Shown here in pieces: positions 8,689 to 18,294 of a stretch of 45,165 nt of DNA. Source of the stretch: Caryophanales bacterium. Its GTDB lineage: Bacteria; Bacillota; Bacilli; Exiguobacteriales; Exiguobacteriaceae. The DNA lies in contig CABIYO010000021.1 of assembly GCA_902362975.1 (NCBI GenBank), positions 1 to 45,165 of the forward strand, given 5' to 3'. The position numbers and the translations under genes were made by a program. Every line of letters begins with the position of its first letter. Positions within the stretch are counted from its first letter, which is position 1. Below the pieces are notes generated by a model, which saw only the letters and a list, made by a program, of their open reading frames with translations, was not told the DNA's origin and made no database searches.

Positions 8689-8807
8689 CGCCAGCCCATT
8701 ATCCCAGATTCTTGATCATTTCCCGAGCATTTCATAGGCAGGTGGATTGCGAACTCATGATACACTAAAGAGTGAGAATTCTATCGGATTGAGGAGGCTT
8801 TTCTTTT

Positions 8808-10196
8808 ATGCCAGATACTCAAACACATATAAAACAGCGAATTGAGCAGGCCCATAAACGGGCGCGAGCTTGGCAACGGCCTGTCCTCGCATCATACACA
8901 TGGGAAATCTCGGCGTTCGATGCATTTCAAATCATCCAGAACACCGATACATCCCACTATTATTTCATGACACCAGACCGAACACTCGAAATGCTTGGTT
9001 GCAGAGACGCACTCGTCCTGAGCGCTTCTGGACCCGAACGGTTTCAACGACTTCAATACGATTGGAGTCTCCACCGACGAGATGTCGATGCGACGATCCA
9101 CGCGTTCGCCGGTTTTTCATTCGACACGTTTATGCGGCCACAAAAAAGTATGTGGGATGCCTTTGGGGAGGCATCACTCGTCGTACCAAAATTTTTATAC
9201 CGTCGCTATAAAGACCGACACACGTTGACAGTCACCACTCTCGTCTCTTCAAAGCAGTCGGTCGAACAGTATTTGATTCAATTGGCAGATCAGTTGGCCC
9301 AGTTCAGTTCACTTCGTCCGACGGAAGAAACGATGCCGTCTTATACAAAAGTGAAAGATGGGGTCGATCACTTCAAGTCCAGTTTCCAACAGGCGAAACA
9401 GTTGATTGAAGAAGAACGAGTTGAAAAAATCGTGATTGCCCGCGAAGAAATTTATCAGCGTTCCGATGATGCGTTCCCCTTCGCAAAAAGTTTGAAGCAT
9501 TTAGCGGATCATCAAGAATCCAGTTACATCTATTTATATCAGCCAAAGCGTGACATCGGGTTCTTCGGGGCGACTCCTGAGCGATTGATTCAAAAAGAAG
9601 GCATGCAACTGAACACGGCCGCCATCGCCGGGACAATCAAGCGTCCGAAGACCGAGATTGAGGCCGATCTTGCGAAAGAGAAACTCTTAAACGATTCAAA
9701 AAATCGTGAGGAGCATCATATTGTCGTGAAAGACATCAAGCAGGCGTTGACACCCTATACTGCACCGATTCAAACACAAGATACTCCGCAAATTTTGGCA
9801 AATCGCTCGGTGTTCCATCTACACACCCCAATTCAAGCGACACTCGAAACGAATGCTTCCTTGCTGTCACTTGCAGAATCGCTACACCCGACGCCGGCAC
9901 TCGGCGGCTCACCGAAGCGGACATCAGTCCGGTTGCTTCGTGAAATTGAGCGATTCGATCGTGGATGGTACGGTTCTCCGTTTGGGTGGATAGACAATGA
10001 AGGCGACGGCGAATTTGTCGTCGCGATTCGCTCCGCACTCGTTCAACACCAATTCGTCGCACTGTATGCTGGATGTGGGATTGTGAAAGACTCTGCACTC
10101 GAGCAAGAGCTCGAAGAAACAGAAATAAAAATGAGTCCAATCAAACAAGCTTTGCAGTTTGATTTACACAATCAAGGAGGCACCCTAGATGAATAA
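8808..10196 (+). CDS. menF: isochorismate synthase, first step of menaquinone synthesis
   Basis: A 462-residue chorismate-binding enzyme converting chorismate to isochorismate. The C-terminal catalytic domain shows GFFGATPERL, AIAGTIKRP, the SKNREEHHIVV helix, LHPTPALGGSPK and the metal-binding ELEETEIK near the end. The N-terminal ~190 residues form the variable half of the fold. GAGGAGG precedes ATG 8808. It overlaps menD by 8 bp, heading an operon menF-D-H-B-(E-C). It might be annotated entC/dhbC in other contexts, but the neighbours fix it as menF. Confidence 0.93.
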   Translation: MPDTQTHIKQRIEQAHKRARAWQRPVLASYTWEISAFDAFQIIQNTDTSHYYFMTPDRTLEMLGCRDALVLSASGPERFQRLQYDWSLHRRDVDATIHAFAGFSFDTFMRPQKSMWDAFGEASLVVPKFLYRRYKDRHTLTVTTLVSSKQSVEQYLIQLADQLAQFSSLRPTEETMPSYTKVKDGVDHFKSSFQQAKQLIEEERVEKIVIAREEIYQRSDDAFPFAKSLKHLADHQESSYIYLYQPKRDIGFFGATPERLIQKEGMQLNTAAIAGTIKRPKTEIEADLAKEKLLNDSKNREEHHIVVKDIKQALTPYTAPIQTQDTPQILANRSVFHLHTPIQATLETNASLLSLAESLHPTPALGGSPKRTSVRLLREIERFDRGWYGSPFGWIDNEGDGEFVVAIRSALVQHQFVALYAGCGIVKDSALEQELEETEIKMSPIKQALQFDLHNQGGTLDE

Positions 10197-11838
10197 GGTT
10201 TTGACCGATTGGGTCGCATCCATGGTAAATCGGCTTGTTGCGTCCGGTGTAAAAGACGTGGTCATCAGCCCAGGATCCCGCTCGACTCCGCTCGCTGTAG
10301 CGGCATATCTTCATCCTCAGATTCGTCATCACATCATCGTCGATGAACGATCTGCCGGTTTTTTTGCTCTTGGACTGACCCGTGCGTCCGAAACAATTCG
10401 CCCGGTCGCATTGATTTGCACAAGTGGAACAGCGGCGACAAACTACTATTCGGCTGTGACAGAAGCGTTCATATCGCAGTTACCACTCGTCGTACTGACA
10501 ACCGACCGTCCCTATGAACTGCGCAATGTCGGAGCTCCACAAGCAATCAATCAAATCCGCCTCTACGGGGAACAAGTGAAGACGAGCATTGATTTGCCTG
10601 TTCCAGAGGAGACAACGTTATCGTTTATGAAACAAACGATTACCCGCTTCACGAATCTGTCAATGCAAGCACCGATGGGTCCCGTTCATTTGAATGTACC
10701 GTTTCGAGAGCCTCTGCTTCCTGACCTCGATTCATTGCAACAGATGTTAAAAGCTGACCCTGTCTTGCCAGAACGACAACGTATTCGGCCGACACAGGCA
10801 GACAAAAACATTTTCTCGGAATGGACGAGTCAAAAACGACTCGCCTTCGTCGTCGGACCTTACACCCCGACATCTTGGCAGAAATCCATCGTTGAATTTG
10901 CTTCCGAGCGACAGATCCCGATTTTCGCCGACCCTCTTAGCGGCATGCGACGTTTCGACGGCGTCTTGACCAACTATGACACGTGGCTTGCAAGTGAGCA
11001 TCGGACCGATTGGCTACCCGAGGTGTTCGTCCGTTTTGGGGCTGCACCTGTTTCGAAACGATTCAATCAATGGATGGCCATGGCGGACCAACTCGTCATC
11101 GATGAACCGGGATCTTATCGCGATCCAAGTAGCCGTGCCATGATTTGTTACGGCGACGCACTCGATTTTCTACCGCTCATCGCATCGGCAAACGAACCTG
11201 GGTATCTTGAGCGGTTACGCTTTTTTGAGGAAATTGTCGAGTCTGCAAAATCGTCCCTTCAAGGTGAAGCGGAATTGACGAAACGATTGCTCGATACATC
11301 GATTGAGCGTCTATTCGTCAGTAATAGCATGCCGATTCGAGATGTAGATACATCGCTGTCTGCCGGCACGAACATCCACGTTCTCGCCAATCGAGGCGCA
11401 AATGGAATTGATGGTGTGTTATCCACTGCACTCGGAAGCAGTTATGATACGTCTCACGGCGCTTTATTGATCGGTGATTTGGCGTTTTATCACGATAGCA
11501 ACGCCTTGCAACTGTTAAAGCATCATCCCGGAAAATTTTCCGTTGTGATTACAAACAATAACGGTGGAGGAATCTTCTCCTTCCTCCCACAGGCTTCTGT
11601 CGACACACAGTTGTTCGAAGATTTGTTCGGCACACCGCTTGATTTAAATATCCGTGGATTCGCTGACACCTATGGCTTATCCTATCGTCTAATCGAACGA
11701 CCGGATGAAATTCAAGAAGCGATTGAAGATGGCATTCACTTAATCGAATTCCCATCGAATCGTGAGGAGAATGTGACGATCCATCGGAGGTGGACACAAT
11801 CCGTCTGCGCTCGCCTCATCACGGAGAACGAATCATGA
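10189..11838 (+). CDS. menD: SEPHCHC synthase
   Basis: A 549-residue thiamine-diphosphate enzyme that joins 2-oxoglutarate and isochorismate. The N-terminal pyrimidine-binding domain has VVISPGSRSTPL and DERSAGFFALG, where the Glu activates ThDP, followed by ICTSGTAATNYY. The C-terminal diphosphate-binding domain has LIGDLAFYHDSN and NNNGGGIF. The start overlaps menF and is preceded by AAGGAGG. It overlaps menH by ATGA, indicating translational coupling. Confidence 0.95.
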   Translation: MNKVLTDWVASMVNRLVASGVKDVVISPGSRSTPLAVAAYLHPQIRHHIIVDERSAGFFALGLTRASETIRPVALICTSGTAATNYYSAVTEAFISQLPLVVLTTDRPYELRNVGAPQAINQIRLYGEQVKTSIDLPVPEETTLSFMKQTITRFTNLSMQAPMGPVHLNVPFREPLLPDLDSLQQMLKADPVLPERQRIRPTQADKNIFSEWTSQKRLAFVVGPYTPTSWQKSIVEFASERQIPIFADPLSGMRRFDGVLTNYDTWLASEHRTDWLPEVFVRFGAAPVSKRFNQWMAMADQLVIDEPGSYRDPSSRAMICYGDALDFLPLIASANEPGYLERLRFFEEIVESAKSSLQGEAELTKRLLDTSIERLFVSNSMPIRDVDTSLSAGTNIHVLANRGANGIDGVLSTALGSSYDTSHGALLIGDLAFYHDSNALQLLKHHPGKFSVVITNNNGGGIFSFLPQASVDTQLFEDLFGTPLDLNIRGFADTYGLSYRLIERPDEIQEAIEDGIHLIEFPSNREENVTIHRRWTQSVCARLITENES

Positions 11839-12614
11839 ACATCGATTTACGTGGCGTCCGTTATGAAGTGATTCATCGCGGTGAGGGAAAACCGGTGTTA
11901 TGTTTACACGGATTCACGGGAAACGCCCATTGGGTCGATTCCCTCCCCACATTACCGATTCGTCTTGTGTCACCGTCACTCCTCCAACATGGCGCAACGG
12001 AGCACCCTTCAGTCAAGCGTTCGACAATGAGTCAACAAATTAAAGATTTGTCCCGCTTGCTGGATACGGACGACCGACCTTGGACAGTCGTCGGCTATTC
12101 ACTCGGTGGGAGAATCGCATTGACACTCGCCGCATGTGACGAGCGCGTCGAACATGTCATTGGGATCAGCACGACTCCCGGTCTGCTCACTTCTAAGGAA
12201 CGAGCCGCACGCCGACGCCAAGATGCAGAATTGGCTCACTTGATCGAAACCGAGGGAATCGCTGCATTCGTCAATCGTTGGGAGAACCTTCCACTTTGGC
12301 GACAGACAGAAGACATGAAACGTTCACTCCGAAAAGATCGGCTTGCCCAACACCCGAATGCCCTCGCAAACAGTTTGCGGTCAATCGGTACGGGACATAT
12401 GCCCTCGTTATGGGGCACATTACAACGTCTCCCCCGTACCGATTTGATTGTCGGGTCAGACGATTTCAAGTTCAAAGCCATCGCAAGACACATGCAGGAA
12501 GAGCGACCAGATATTAAAATCTATGAAATTTCAAACGCAGGGCATGCTCCTCATATCGAGAATGCATCAGAGTTTGGTACAATAATAAAGAAATTGATTT
12601 TAGGGGGTATTTAA
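11835..12614 (+). CDS. menH: SHCHC synthase (alpha/beta hydrolase)
   Basis: A 259-residue alpha/beta-hydrolase that removes pyruvate from SEPHCHC. The oxyanion-region [12 protein letters not shown], nucleophile elbow GYSLGGR, acid loop VGSDDFKF and base [10 protein letters not shown] are all present. ATG 11835 overlaps the menD stop and has CGGAG upstream; the in-frame ATG at 11790 lies deep in menD and lacks such a site. The gene sits in the usual menF-D-H-B order. Confidence 0.9.
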   Translation: MNIDLRGVRYEVIHRGEGKPVLCLHGFTGNAHWVDSLPTLPIRLVSPSLLQHGATEHPSVKRSTMSQQIKDLSRLLDTDDRPWTVVGYSLGGRIALTLAACDERVEHVIGISTTPGLLTSKERAARRRQDAELAHLIETEGIAAFVNRWENLPLWRQTEDMKRSLRKDRLAQHPNALANSLRSIGTGHMPSLWGTLQRLPRTDLIVGSDDFKFKAIARHMQEERPDIKIYEISNAGHAPHIENASEFGTIIKKLILGGI

Positions 12615-12615
12615 A

Positions 12616-13440
12616 ATGGAATCAGTAGCGAACTGGACATCGGTCCGGACGTATGAAGACATTAAATATGAAACGTGGAACGGGATTGCCAAAATCACCA
12701 TCAACCGTCCGGAAGTGCGCAATGCATTCCGTCCGTTGACGGTCAATGAATTGATTGATGCATTTGCTCGCGCGCGCGACGATAAAGAGGTCGGCGTCAT
12801 CATCTTGACAGGTGAAGGCGAAAAGGCATTCTGTTCAGGTGGGGACCAAAAAGTTCGTGGACATGGCGGCTACGTTGGGGAAGATGAAATCCCACGCTTG
12901 AACGTCCTCGACCTTCAGCGCTTGATTCGTGTCATTCCAAAACCGGTCATCGCCATGGTCGCAGGTTTCGCAATCGGCGGAGGACACGTCCTTCACGTCG
13001 TCTGTGACTTGACGATTGCAGCGGACAACGCTCGCTTCGGACAAACAGGTCCTAAAGTCGGTTCGTTCGATGCAGGATACGGTTCTGGATACTTGGCACG
13101 CATCATCGGTCATAAGAAAGCTCGTGAAATCTGGTATCTTTGCCGCCAATATGATGCACAAGAAGCACTCGACATGGGACTCGTCAACACGGTGGTCCCA
13201 CTCGATCAACTCGAAGCAGAAACGATCAAGTGGTGCCAAGAAATCTTACAACACTCACCTACAGCGCTTCGCTTCTTGAAAGCAGCAATGAACGCAGATA
13301 CAGATGGTCTTGCCGGACTTCAGCAACTCGCTGGAGATGCAACGCTTCTCTACTACACGACAGATGAAGCAAAAGAAGGACGCGATGCGTTCAAAGAAAA
13401 ACGTGACCCTGACTTCGGTCAATTCCCACGTTTCCCTTAA
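12616..13440 (+). CDS. menB: 1,4-dihydroxy-2-naphthoyl-CoA synthase
   Basis: A 274-residue crotonase-family ring-closing enzyme that turns O-succinylbenzoyl-CoA into dihydroxynaphthoyl-CoA. It shows [11 protein letters not shown], the oxyanion-hole stretch [28 protein letters not shown] and [16 protein letters not shown], and ends with the diagnostic [11 protein letters not shown]. Its start is one base after the menH stop, with AGGGGG upstream. The gene ends at a strong terminator, so menB may be the last efficiently transcribed gene of the first segment. Confidence 0.96.
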   Translation: MESVANWTSVRTYEDIKYETWNGIAKITINRPEVRNAFRPLTVNELIDAFARARDDKEVGVIILTGEGEKAFCSGGDQKVRGHGGYVGEDEIPRLNVLDLQRLIRVIPKPVIAMVAGFAIGGGHVLHVVCDLTIAADNARFGQTGPKVGSFDAGYGSGYLARIIGHKKAREIWYLCRQYDAQEALDMGLVNTVVPLDQLEAETIKWCQEILQHSPTALRFLKAAMNADTDGLAGLQQLAGDATLLYYTTDEAKEGRDAFKEKRDPDFGQFPRFP

Positions 13441-13448
13441 TTGTTGAG

Positions 13449-13477
13449 AGAGTAGCGATTTCGCTACTCTTTTTTTG
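13449..13477 (+). terminator. intrinsic terminator between menB and menE
   Basis: The 9-bp perfect stem agagtagcg (13449-13457) / cgctactct (13462-13470), loop attt, is followed by seven T. The run ends exactly where the menE ribosome binding site ggaggtga begins. Confidence 0.85.
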
Positions 13478-13489
13478 GAGGTGACCGCA

Positions 13490-14848
13490 ATGTATGAATG
13501 GATTCGGAAACACCCAGCGTCACATCTCGCCCTTGTGACAGCTGATGATCGATTGACGTGGGCAATGCTACGCACGGAAAGCCTTCAATTTGCCCAGTTC
13601 ATCCATGAACAGACGCCCACTGCCGAACGGATTGGCATATTCGCTAAAAACAGCAAAGACTATGTCATCGCCGTCCATGCGGTGCATCTGCTCGGAAAAG
13701 TACTTGTGCCGTTGAACACACGGCTGACCGAAGAAGAAGTGCGTACTCAATTACAAACAGCAAAAGTGGACCTCCTCCTCGTTGACGCAGAAACCGATTT
13801 GTCCGTCACCCAACTTTTGATTACAGATCGGGCCACTTCATGTTTCACCGTGACTCACGAGTGGAATGAAGATGAAACCATGTCTCTCATGTTCACGTCT
13901 GGTACGACGGGTCGAGCCAAAGCAGTGCAACAGACGTACGGGAATCACCTCGCTAGCGCCCGTGCTGCTGAAGCGCATTTGGACTATCGTCCATCAGACC
14001 GGATGCTCGCGGTGACCCCGCTTTTTCATATGAGCGGACTCTCCCAAGTGTATCGGAGTGCCATCATCGGTTCGACGCTCTATGTCGAGCCACGATTCGA
14101 TGTCGATCGAACACTTCACGTCATCGAGACAGAAGGCATCACCCAACTGTCACTCGTCTCAATTATGCTGCAACGATTGCTCGATGCCGACCTGAAGAAG
14201 CATCACCTTCGCACGTTACTCGTCGGAGGCGGACCCGTCCCACGCTCATTACTAGAAAAAGCAGAACGACGGCAGTTACCCATTGCTCAGACATACGGGA
14301 TGACCGAGACGTGCTCTCAAGTCGCGACATTACTTCCGAGCGAAGCGCTCTCCCATATCGGTTCGAGTGGGCAGGCAATCGCCCCAACAAGTATTCGAAT
14401 TAATTCAGACGGAGAGATCGAAGTAAAGGGACCAACTGTGACGAAAGGATACTTCGAACAACCTGAATCAGATGCTTGGACACCCGATGGTTATTGGCGA
14501 ACGGGTGACCTCGGCACGATGAGGGATGGCTATTTATATGTACACGATCGCCGAACCGACCTTATTCTTTCTGGTGGTGAAAATGTATATCCGGCTGAAA
14601 TCGAAGCCGCCATGTTACGCTGTACCGGCGTCCAAGACGTCGGCGTCACAAAACAATCGCATCCGACTTGGGGAGAAGTCCCAGTCGCCTTCGTCGTCGG
14701 CTCCTATGACCCAGCCGAGATGCAGAAAGTTCTCGATTCACAGTTAGCTAAATATAAGCACCCGATCGCCATCCATCACGCACCAAATTTACCACGAAAC
14801 GCGAACGGAAAATTAATGCGCCATCGCTTAAAGGAGCTACTGCCATGA
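13490..14848 (+). CDS. menE: O-succinylbenzoate-CoA ligase
   Basis: A 452-residue acyl-adenylate-forming enzyme that activates O-succinylbenzoate with CoA. The A3 P-loop is MFTSGTTGRAKAV, A5 is AQTYGMTET, A7/A8 is YWRTGDLG with DRRTDLILSGGENVYP, and the terminal catalytic Lys is in NANGKLMR. ATG 13490 follows GGAGGTGA at 13477-13484, directly at the end of the terminator U-run, so no separate promoter fits between menB and menE. It overlaps menC by ATGA. Confidence 0.94.
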   Translation: MYEWIRKHPASHLALVTADDRLTWAMLRTESLQFAQFIHEQTPTAERIGIFAKNSKDYVIAVHAVHLLGKVLVPLNTRLTEEEVRTQLQTAKVDLLLVDAETDLSVTQLLITDRATSCFTVTHEWNEDETMSLMFTSGTTGRAKAVQQTYGNHLASARAAEAHLDYRPSDRMLAVTPLFHMSGLSQVYRSAIIGSTLYVEPRFDVDRTLHVIETEGITQLSLVSIMLQRLLDADLKKHHLRTLLVGGGPVPRSLLEKAERRQLPIAQTYGMTETCSQVATLLPSEALSHIGSSGQAIAPTSIRINSDGEIEVKGPTVTKGYFEQPESDAWTPDGYWRTGDLGTMRDGYLYVHDRRTDLILSGGENVYPAEIEAAMLRCTGVQDVGVTKQSHPTWGEVPVAFVVGSYDPAEMQKVLDSQLAKYKHPIAIHHAPNLPRNANGKLMRHRLKELLP

Positions 14849-15915
14849 TCAAACGTGCTGACCTTTCCATCGTCCCTTTGACGTTTAAACACCCGATCGT
14901 GACGGCACACGCCGTCTTATCTGTCCGAAGAACGCTCATCCTTCGCCTAGAGACCGTAGACGGTGTCGTCGGATACGGAGAAGGTGCTGCTTTTGAGACC
15001 CCTTGGTACACGGAAGAAACGACCCAATCGATGATCGATACGTCCAAATTGATTCTCAATTTACTGAAAGGGATGACGATCACGACGGACGTGTTTCCGA
15101 ACTTGGTCTCATCTATCATCGGTCAGCGCATGGCAAAGGCGATGTGGGAAAGTGCATTATGGGAGATTGAAGCAGCACGCGCAAACATGTCACTTAAGTC
15201 GTATATGAAGGCCGGAGATACCGTCTCCTGCGGTAGAACGATTGGGATTGGGTTACTGAATCAAACGATGAATTCCATTGAGACGGCATTAGCTGACGGG
15301 TTCGAACGCATCAAATTAAAGGCATCACCTAATGAACTGCTTCCTGCCCTACGTGAGATTCGTGCAGTCTTCCCTGATGCGCCCCTCATGATTGATTTAA
15401 ACGGAAGCGCGTCCGATCAACCGATGGCATGGTTCGAACAACTCGATGCCCATCGACTATTGATGATCGAACAACCGTACCCGAGCCGACAATTCACAAA
15501 ATTAGCGGCTCTCCAAGCAAAACTCACGACTCCCATTTGTCTCGACGAATCGATCACGTCTTATGACGACGTGGAAACGATGGCACAGCTCGGTGCGGGG
15601 AAGATTATCAATATTAAACCCGCACGTGTCGGCGGGCTTAGCGAGGCGCTCCACATTCGAAAATACGGAACGCCATACTGGGTCGGTGGCATGTATGAAT
15701 CCGCTATCGGAAGGTATCATACGCTCTTGTTTGCTTCGTTAAGTGGCGCGAGCTTCCCTGCGGACATGTCGGGTACAAGCGCTTATTTCGAGCAAGATTT
15801 ACTTGATATCCCGCTTGAAGTGGAGAATGGAACGTTGACGCTTCCGGATTCCGTACAACCAGATTGGAATGTGATTGAATGGCTACGTGAAGAAGTGATT
15901 ACATTACAAATATGA
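14845..15915 (+). CDS. menC: O-succinylbenzoate synthase
   Basis: A 356-residue enolase-superfamily dehydratase producing O-succinylbenzoate from SHCHC. The barrel carries the expected residues: Lys pair in RIKLKAS, first metal Asp in MIDLNG, Glu in MIEQPYP, Asp-Glu in CLDES and the opposite Lys in INIKPARVGGL. The N-terminal capping domain contains GYGEGAAFETPWYT. It overlaps menE by four bases and ends at a 16-bp bidirectional terminator. Confidence 0.93.
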   Translation: MIKRADLSIVPLTFKHPIVTAHAVLSVRRTLILRLETVDGVVGYGEGAAFETPWYTEETTQSMIDTSKLILNLLKGMTITTDVFPNLVSSIIGQRMAKAMWESALWEIEAARANMSLKSYMKAGDTVSCGRTIGIGLLNQTMNSIETALADGFERIKLKASPNELLPALREIRAVFPDAPLMIDLNGSASDQPMAWFEQLDAHRLLMIEQPYPSRQFTKLAALQAKLTTPICLDESITSYDDVETMAQLGAGKIINIKPARVGGLSEALHIRKYGTPYWVGGMYESAIGRYHTLLFASLSGASFPADMSGTSAYFEQDLLDIPLEVENGTLTLPDSVQPDWNVIEWLREEVITLQI

Positions 15916-15950
15916 AAGAAGGGGTGGTTCACGAGAACCACCCCTTCTTT
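15915..15950. terminator. bidirectional terminator between menC and map
   Basis: A perfect 16-bp stem (aaagaaggggtggttc, 15915-15930, with 15935-15950) has loop acga and A/T ends on both sides. Confidence 0.88.
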
Positions 15951-15953
15951 ACG

Positions 15954-16703
15954 TTAACGGAACGATCCCGTTAACACTTCATATCCATCTTCTGTGACAA
16001 CAACCGTATGCTCGAACTGTGAAACGAGACTCTTGTTCGGTGTGAAGAGTGTCCATCCGTCTTCTTCCGACTGATAGACGATTTCATCCTTTGTCGAGAT
16101 GAACGTCTCAACAGCAATCACTTGCCCGGCTTTCAAGAGCTGATTCTCTTCACGACTATAGTAGTTCGAGATCGTCTCTGGCTCCCCGTGCAATGTCCGA
16201 CCGAGACCATGTCCTGCCAAGTTCCGGATGACTGTGAATCCATTTTTTCTCGCGTCGGCGTAAATCGCCTTCCCAATCTGATTGACTTTCACGCCCGCTT
16301 TGACCTTGCTGAGTCCCGCTTCTAATGAAGTCAAGGATACTTCGACCAGACGCTCGTGCTGAGGTGACTTCGCCGCCCCTGCAATCACTGTACGTCCCGT
16401 ATCGGCATAATATCCATCCTTCACAGCGGAGACGTCGACATTGACGATATCTCCTTCTTGAATGACTTCATTTCCCGGAATACCATGGGCAGCAACGTCA
16501 TTGAGCGAGATACATGTATAACCTGGAAATTCGTACATCGTAATCGGTGCAGAAGCTGCACCTTCTTCTTCTAAAATACGTTGCCCGATCGCATCTAATT
16601 CTTTTGTCGTCATACCGGGCTTGACGGCTTTCGCCATCTCATCTCGCGCAAGTGCGACGATTCGCCCGATTTCGCGCAATGCATCGTAATCATAGTCTAG
16701 CAT
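15954..16703 (-). CDS. map: type I methionine aminopeptidase
   Basis: A 249-residue metalloprotease removing N-terminal methionine. Substrate His is in AAHGIPG, the dinuclear metal ligands are in VNVDVSAVKDGYYADTGRT (two Asp), GHGLGRTLHGEP (His) and the Glu of AVETF with the late Glu in EHTVVV. ATG 16703 is preferred over TTG 16721 because AAAGGAAG sits correctly before it. Its upstream end overlaps the EAL gene, and the two are likely cotranscribed. Bacilli often have two paralogues (map, mapB); which one this is cannot be told. Confidence 0.92.
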   Translation of the reverse strand: MLDYDYDALREIGRIVALARDEMAKAVKPGMTTKELDAIGQRILEEEGAASAPITMYEFPGYTCISLNDVAAHGIPGNEVIQEGDIVNVDVSAVKDGYYADTGRTVIAGAAKSPQHERLVEVSLTSLEAGLSKVKAGVKVNQIGKAIYADARKNGFTVIRNLAGHGLGRTLHGEPETISNYYSREENQLLKAGQVIAVETFISTKDEIVYQSEEDGWTLFTPNKSLVSQFEHTVVVTEDGYEVLTGSFR

Positions 16704-16717
16704 CGTCCATCTTCCTT

Positions 16718-17902
16718 TCAATCCAATAATCGGTTTTGATATAAATACTCTTCGGATATGTCGGCAAATAAGAACATGCCGTCCGGTAACGGATAGCTAA
16801 AGGTTCGCGTCACTTCGTTTGAACTGAAATCACGATAGTCTCCCGATAAATAGCCACGCCCTCGAACATCCATCGCCGCCATCGTCTGAATGAAATACGG
16901 TCGGAAACTCCAGTTATAGCCTCGATAGGTATTATCGACACGCCATTCTCCATTCACGCAGTAAACGTTCGCACTCGTCTGGAAACCTGTCTTATCCGTT
17001 ATATAATAACGAACAAACACCTCTTCCAGTTTTGGGGCGATGAATTGAATCCACTCGTCTTTCTTGTCTCTCGACCATTTTCCGGATTGAACGAGTTCAC
17101 CAATGCGGCGATGTAACTCAAATTCAAGCTCGTACAAGCGATTCAATCGTTTCTGGTCATGTAAAAAGAAGGACGGCACTTCTTGTGCCAACACACCCAT
17201 ACCTTTGATTTCTCGTTGGGGAATCTCATCTTCTAAGCCTAGTAGGCCACCCATGTAATACCGACCACCGTGCTGCCACGCGTAACGAAGCTGTCCGATG
17301 TGGTTGATGGATTTGTAAAGAAGCGGGGCACCGAGTTTCGAAGCGATATACTCCATCGTCTGAAGCATGTTCGGATAGGTGACCGATAACGTCTTTTTCT
17401 CGACCATCGTGCCAAGGTCGACGAGCAATAATTCTGGCGCAAGCGTCATAATGTCTTCGATACTCGTGGATTCGGCAAAGTCTAATGCAATTTTCAATCC
17501 ATAGGACCGATAGTATTGAATGACGCGTGACAATCGCGGGACGTCGACTAAGTCCGTCCCTTGTAAGGTCACATAAATACGGTGCAACGGAAAATTGAGT
17601 TCACGTAGTGGGGCTAAAAAGGTCTCTCCCCCTTCTTCGAGAACCCATTCCGACCGGCATCTGAACGTGACGAATGGTTTGGCGTCACGAAGTTGTGCTG
17701 CCGCGAGTTGCTCCATTCGTTGGGCGATGTCTAGTTGATATTCGAGGGGAACGTCATCATCATAAAAAAACGGTGTCAATGATTCGCCTCGGAATCGTCC
17801 ATGTACCATATATCCTTCCACTTGAAACGTCGCCGCCCCAAGGATTGGTTCATACGTCACCATCACTTCTTCAGGATGGACCATCACTTCTACCGCATCC
17901 AC
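16718..17902 (-). CDS. degenerate EAL-domain protein (YkuI type) with C-terminal sensor-like domain
   Basis: A 394-residue cytosolic protein. Residues ~15-250 keep the EAL fold (TYEPILG, YGLKIALDF, LLLVDL, YYMGGLLG), but the catalytic signature is lost: EAL reads M-V-H in GYMVHGR, DDFGTG reads LDFAEST, the KID Lys is Val, AEGVE reads YKSIN and the final QGY Gln is missing. The C-terminal part (TDKTGFQTSANVYCVNGEW..., NTYRGYNWSFRPYF) resembles the PAS/Cache-like domain of B. subtilis YkuI. Phosphodiesterase activity is unlikely; a binding or scaffolding role is inferred. It overlaps map by four bases at its 3' end. Confidence 0.8.
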   Translation of the reverse strand: MDAVEVMVHPEEVMVTYEPILGAATFQVEGYMVHGRFRGESLTPFFYDDDVPLEYQLDIAQRMEQLAAAQLRDAKPFVTFRCRSEWVLEEGGETFLAPLRELNFPLHRIYVTLQGTDLVDVPRLSRVIQYYRSYGLKIALDFAESTSIEDIMTLAPELLLVDLGTMVEKKTLSVTYPNMLQTMEYIASKLGAPLLYKSINHIGQLRYAWQHGGRYYMGGLLGLEDEIPQREIKGMGVLAQEVPSFFLHDQKRLNRLYELEFELHRRIGELVQSGKWSRDKKDEWIQFIAPKLEEVFVRYYITDKTGFQTSANVYCVNGEWRVDNTYRGYNWSFRPYFIQTMAAMDVRGRGYLSGDYRDFSSNEVTRTFSYPLPDGMFLFADISEEYLYQNRLLD

Positions 17903-17942
17903 AATTCATCACCTCTTCGTTAAATGCGAAAACGAGCTACAA

Positions 17943-18194
17943 TCAGCTCGTTCGCGTGTGTACATACATATAGGCACCGAAACAAGCAATAAAATAGGCG
18001 ATACTCACCACGCCGTATGCAATGCCCATCTTTCCGCCTACTCCAATGGCTAACACTAAAAAAATCATCGCTCCAAATAACAATGTCGCCACGGGGATAT
18101 AACGAAAATTAGGACGGTCTGTCTTTGACACGATTGGTTTGAGTACAATTATACAACCAAACAACACAAGGAGACCGAAACTTAATTCCACCAT
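17943..18194 (-). CDS. small membrane protein of unknown function
   Basis: An 83-residue protein with three predicted membrane helices, separated by short polar loops (KPIVSKTDRPNFR; GVGGKMG) and ending in a basic tail. ATG 18194 has GAGGTG seven bases upstream; the longer frame to 18227 has no comparable site. It lies between cshA and the EAL gene on the same strand. No family was recognised. Confidence 0.6.
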   Translation of the reverse strand: MVELSFGLLVLFGCIIVLKPIVSKTDRPNFRYIPVATLLFGAMIFLVLAIGVGGKMGIAYGVVSIAYFIACFGAYMYVHTRTS

Positions 18195-18245
18195 CCGTTG
18201 ACACCTCATCCTTTTATCTCTACTCAACTAGTGTAGCACGACACA

Positions 18246-18286
18246 ATAAAAAATGCCGCAAATCCACTTAAGGAAATGCGGCATTT
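18246..18286 (-). terminator. intrinsic terminator of cshA
   Basis: The minus-strand stem aaatgccgca (plus 18277-18286 with 18251-18260) is followed by a T-run (plus 18248-18253). It lies just after the cshA stop. Confidence 0.82.
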
Positions 18287-18294
18287 CACGATGA

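Noticed and set aside
8738..8766. Promoter for menF with tacact as -10
   Set aside because: No acceptable -35 lies 16-18 bp upstream, so I did not list it as a feature.
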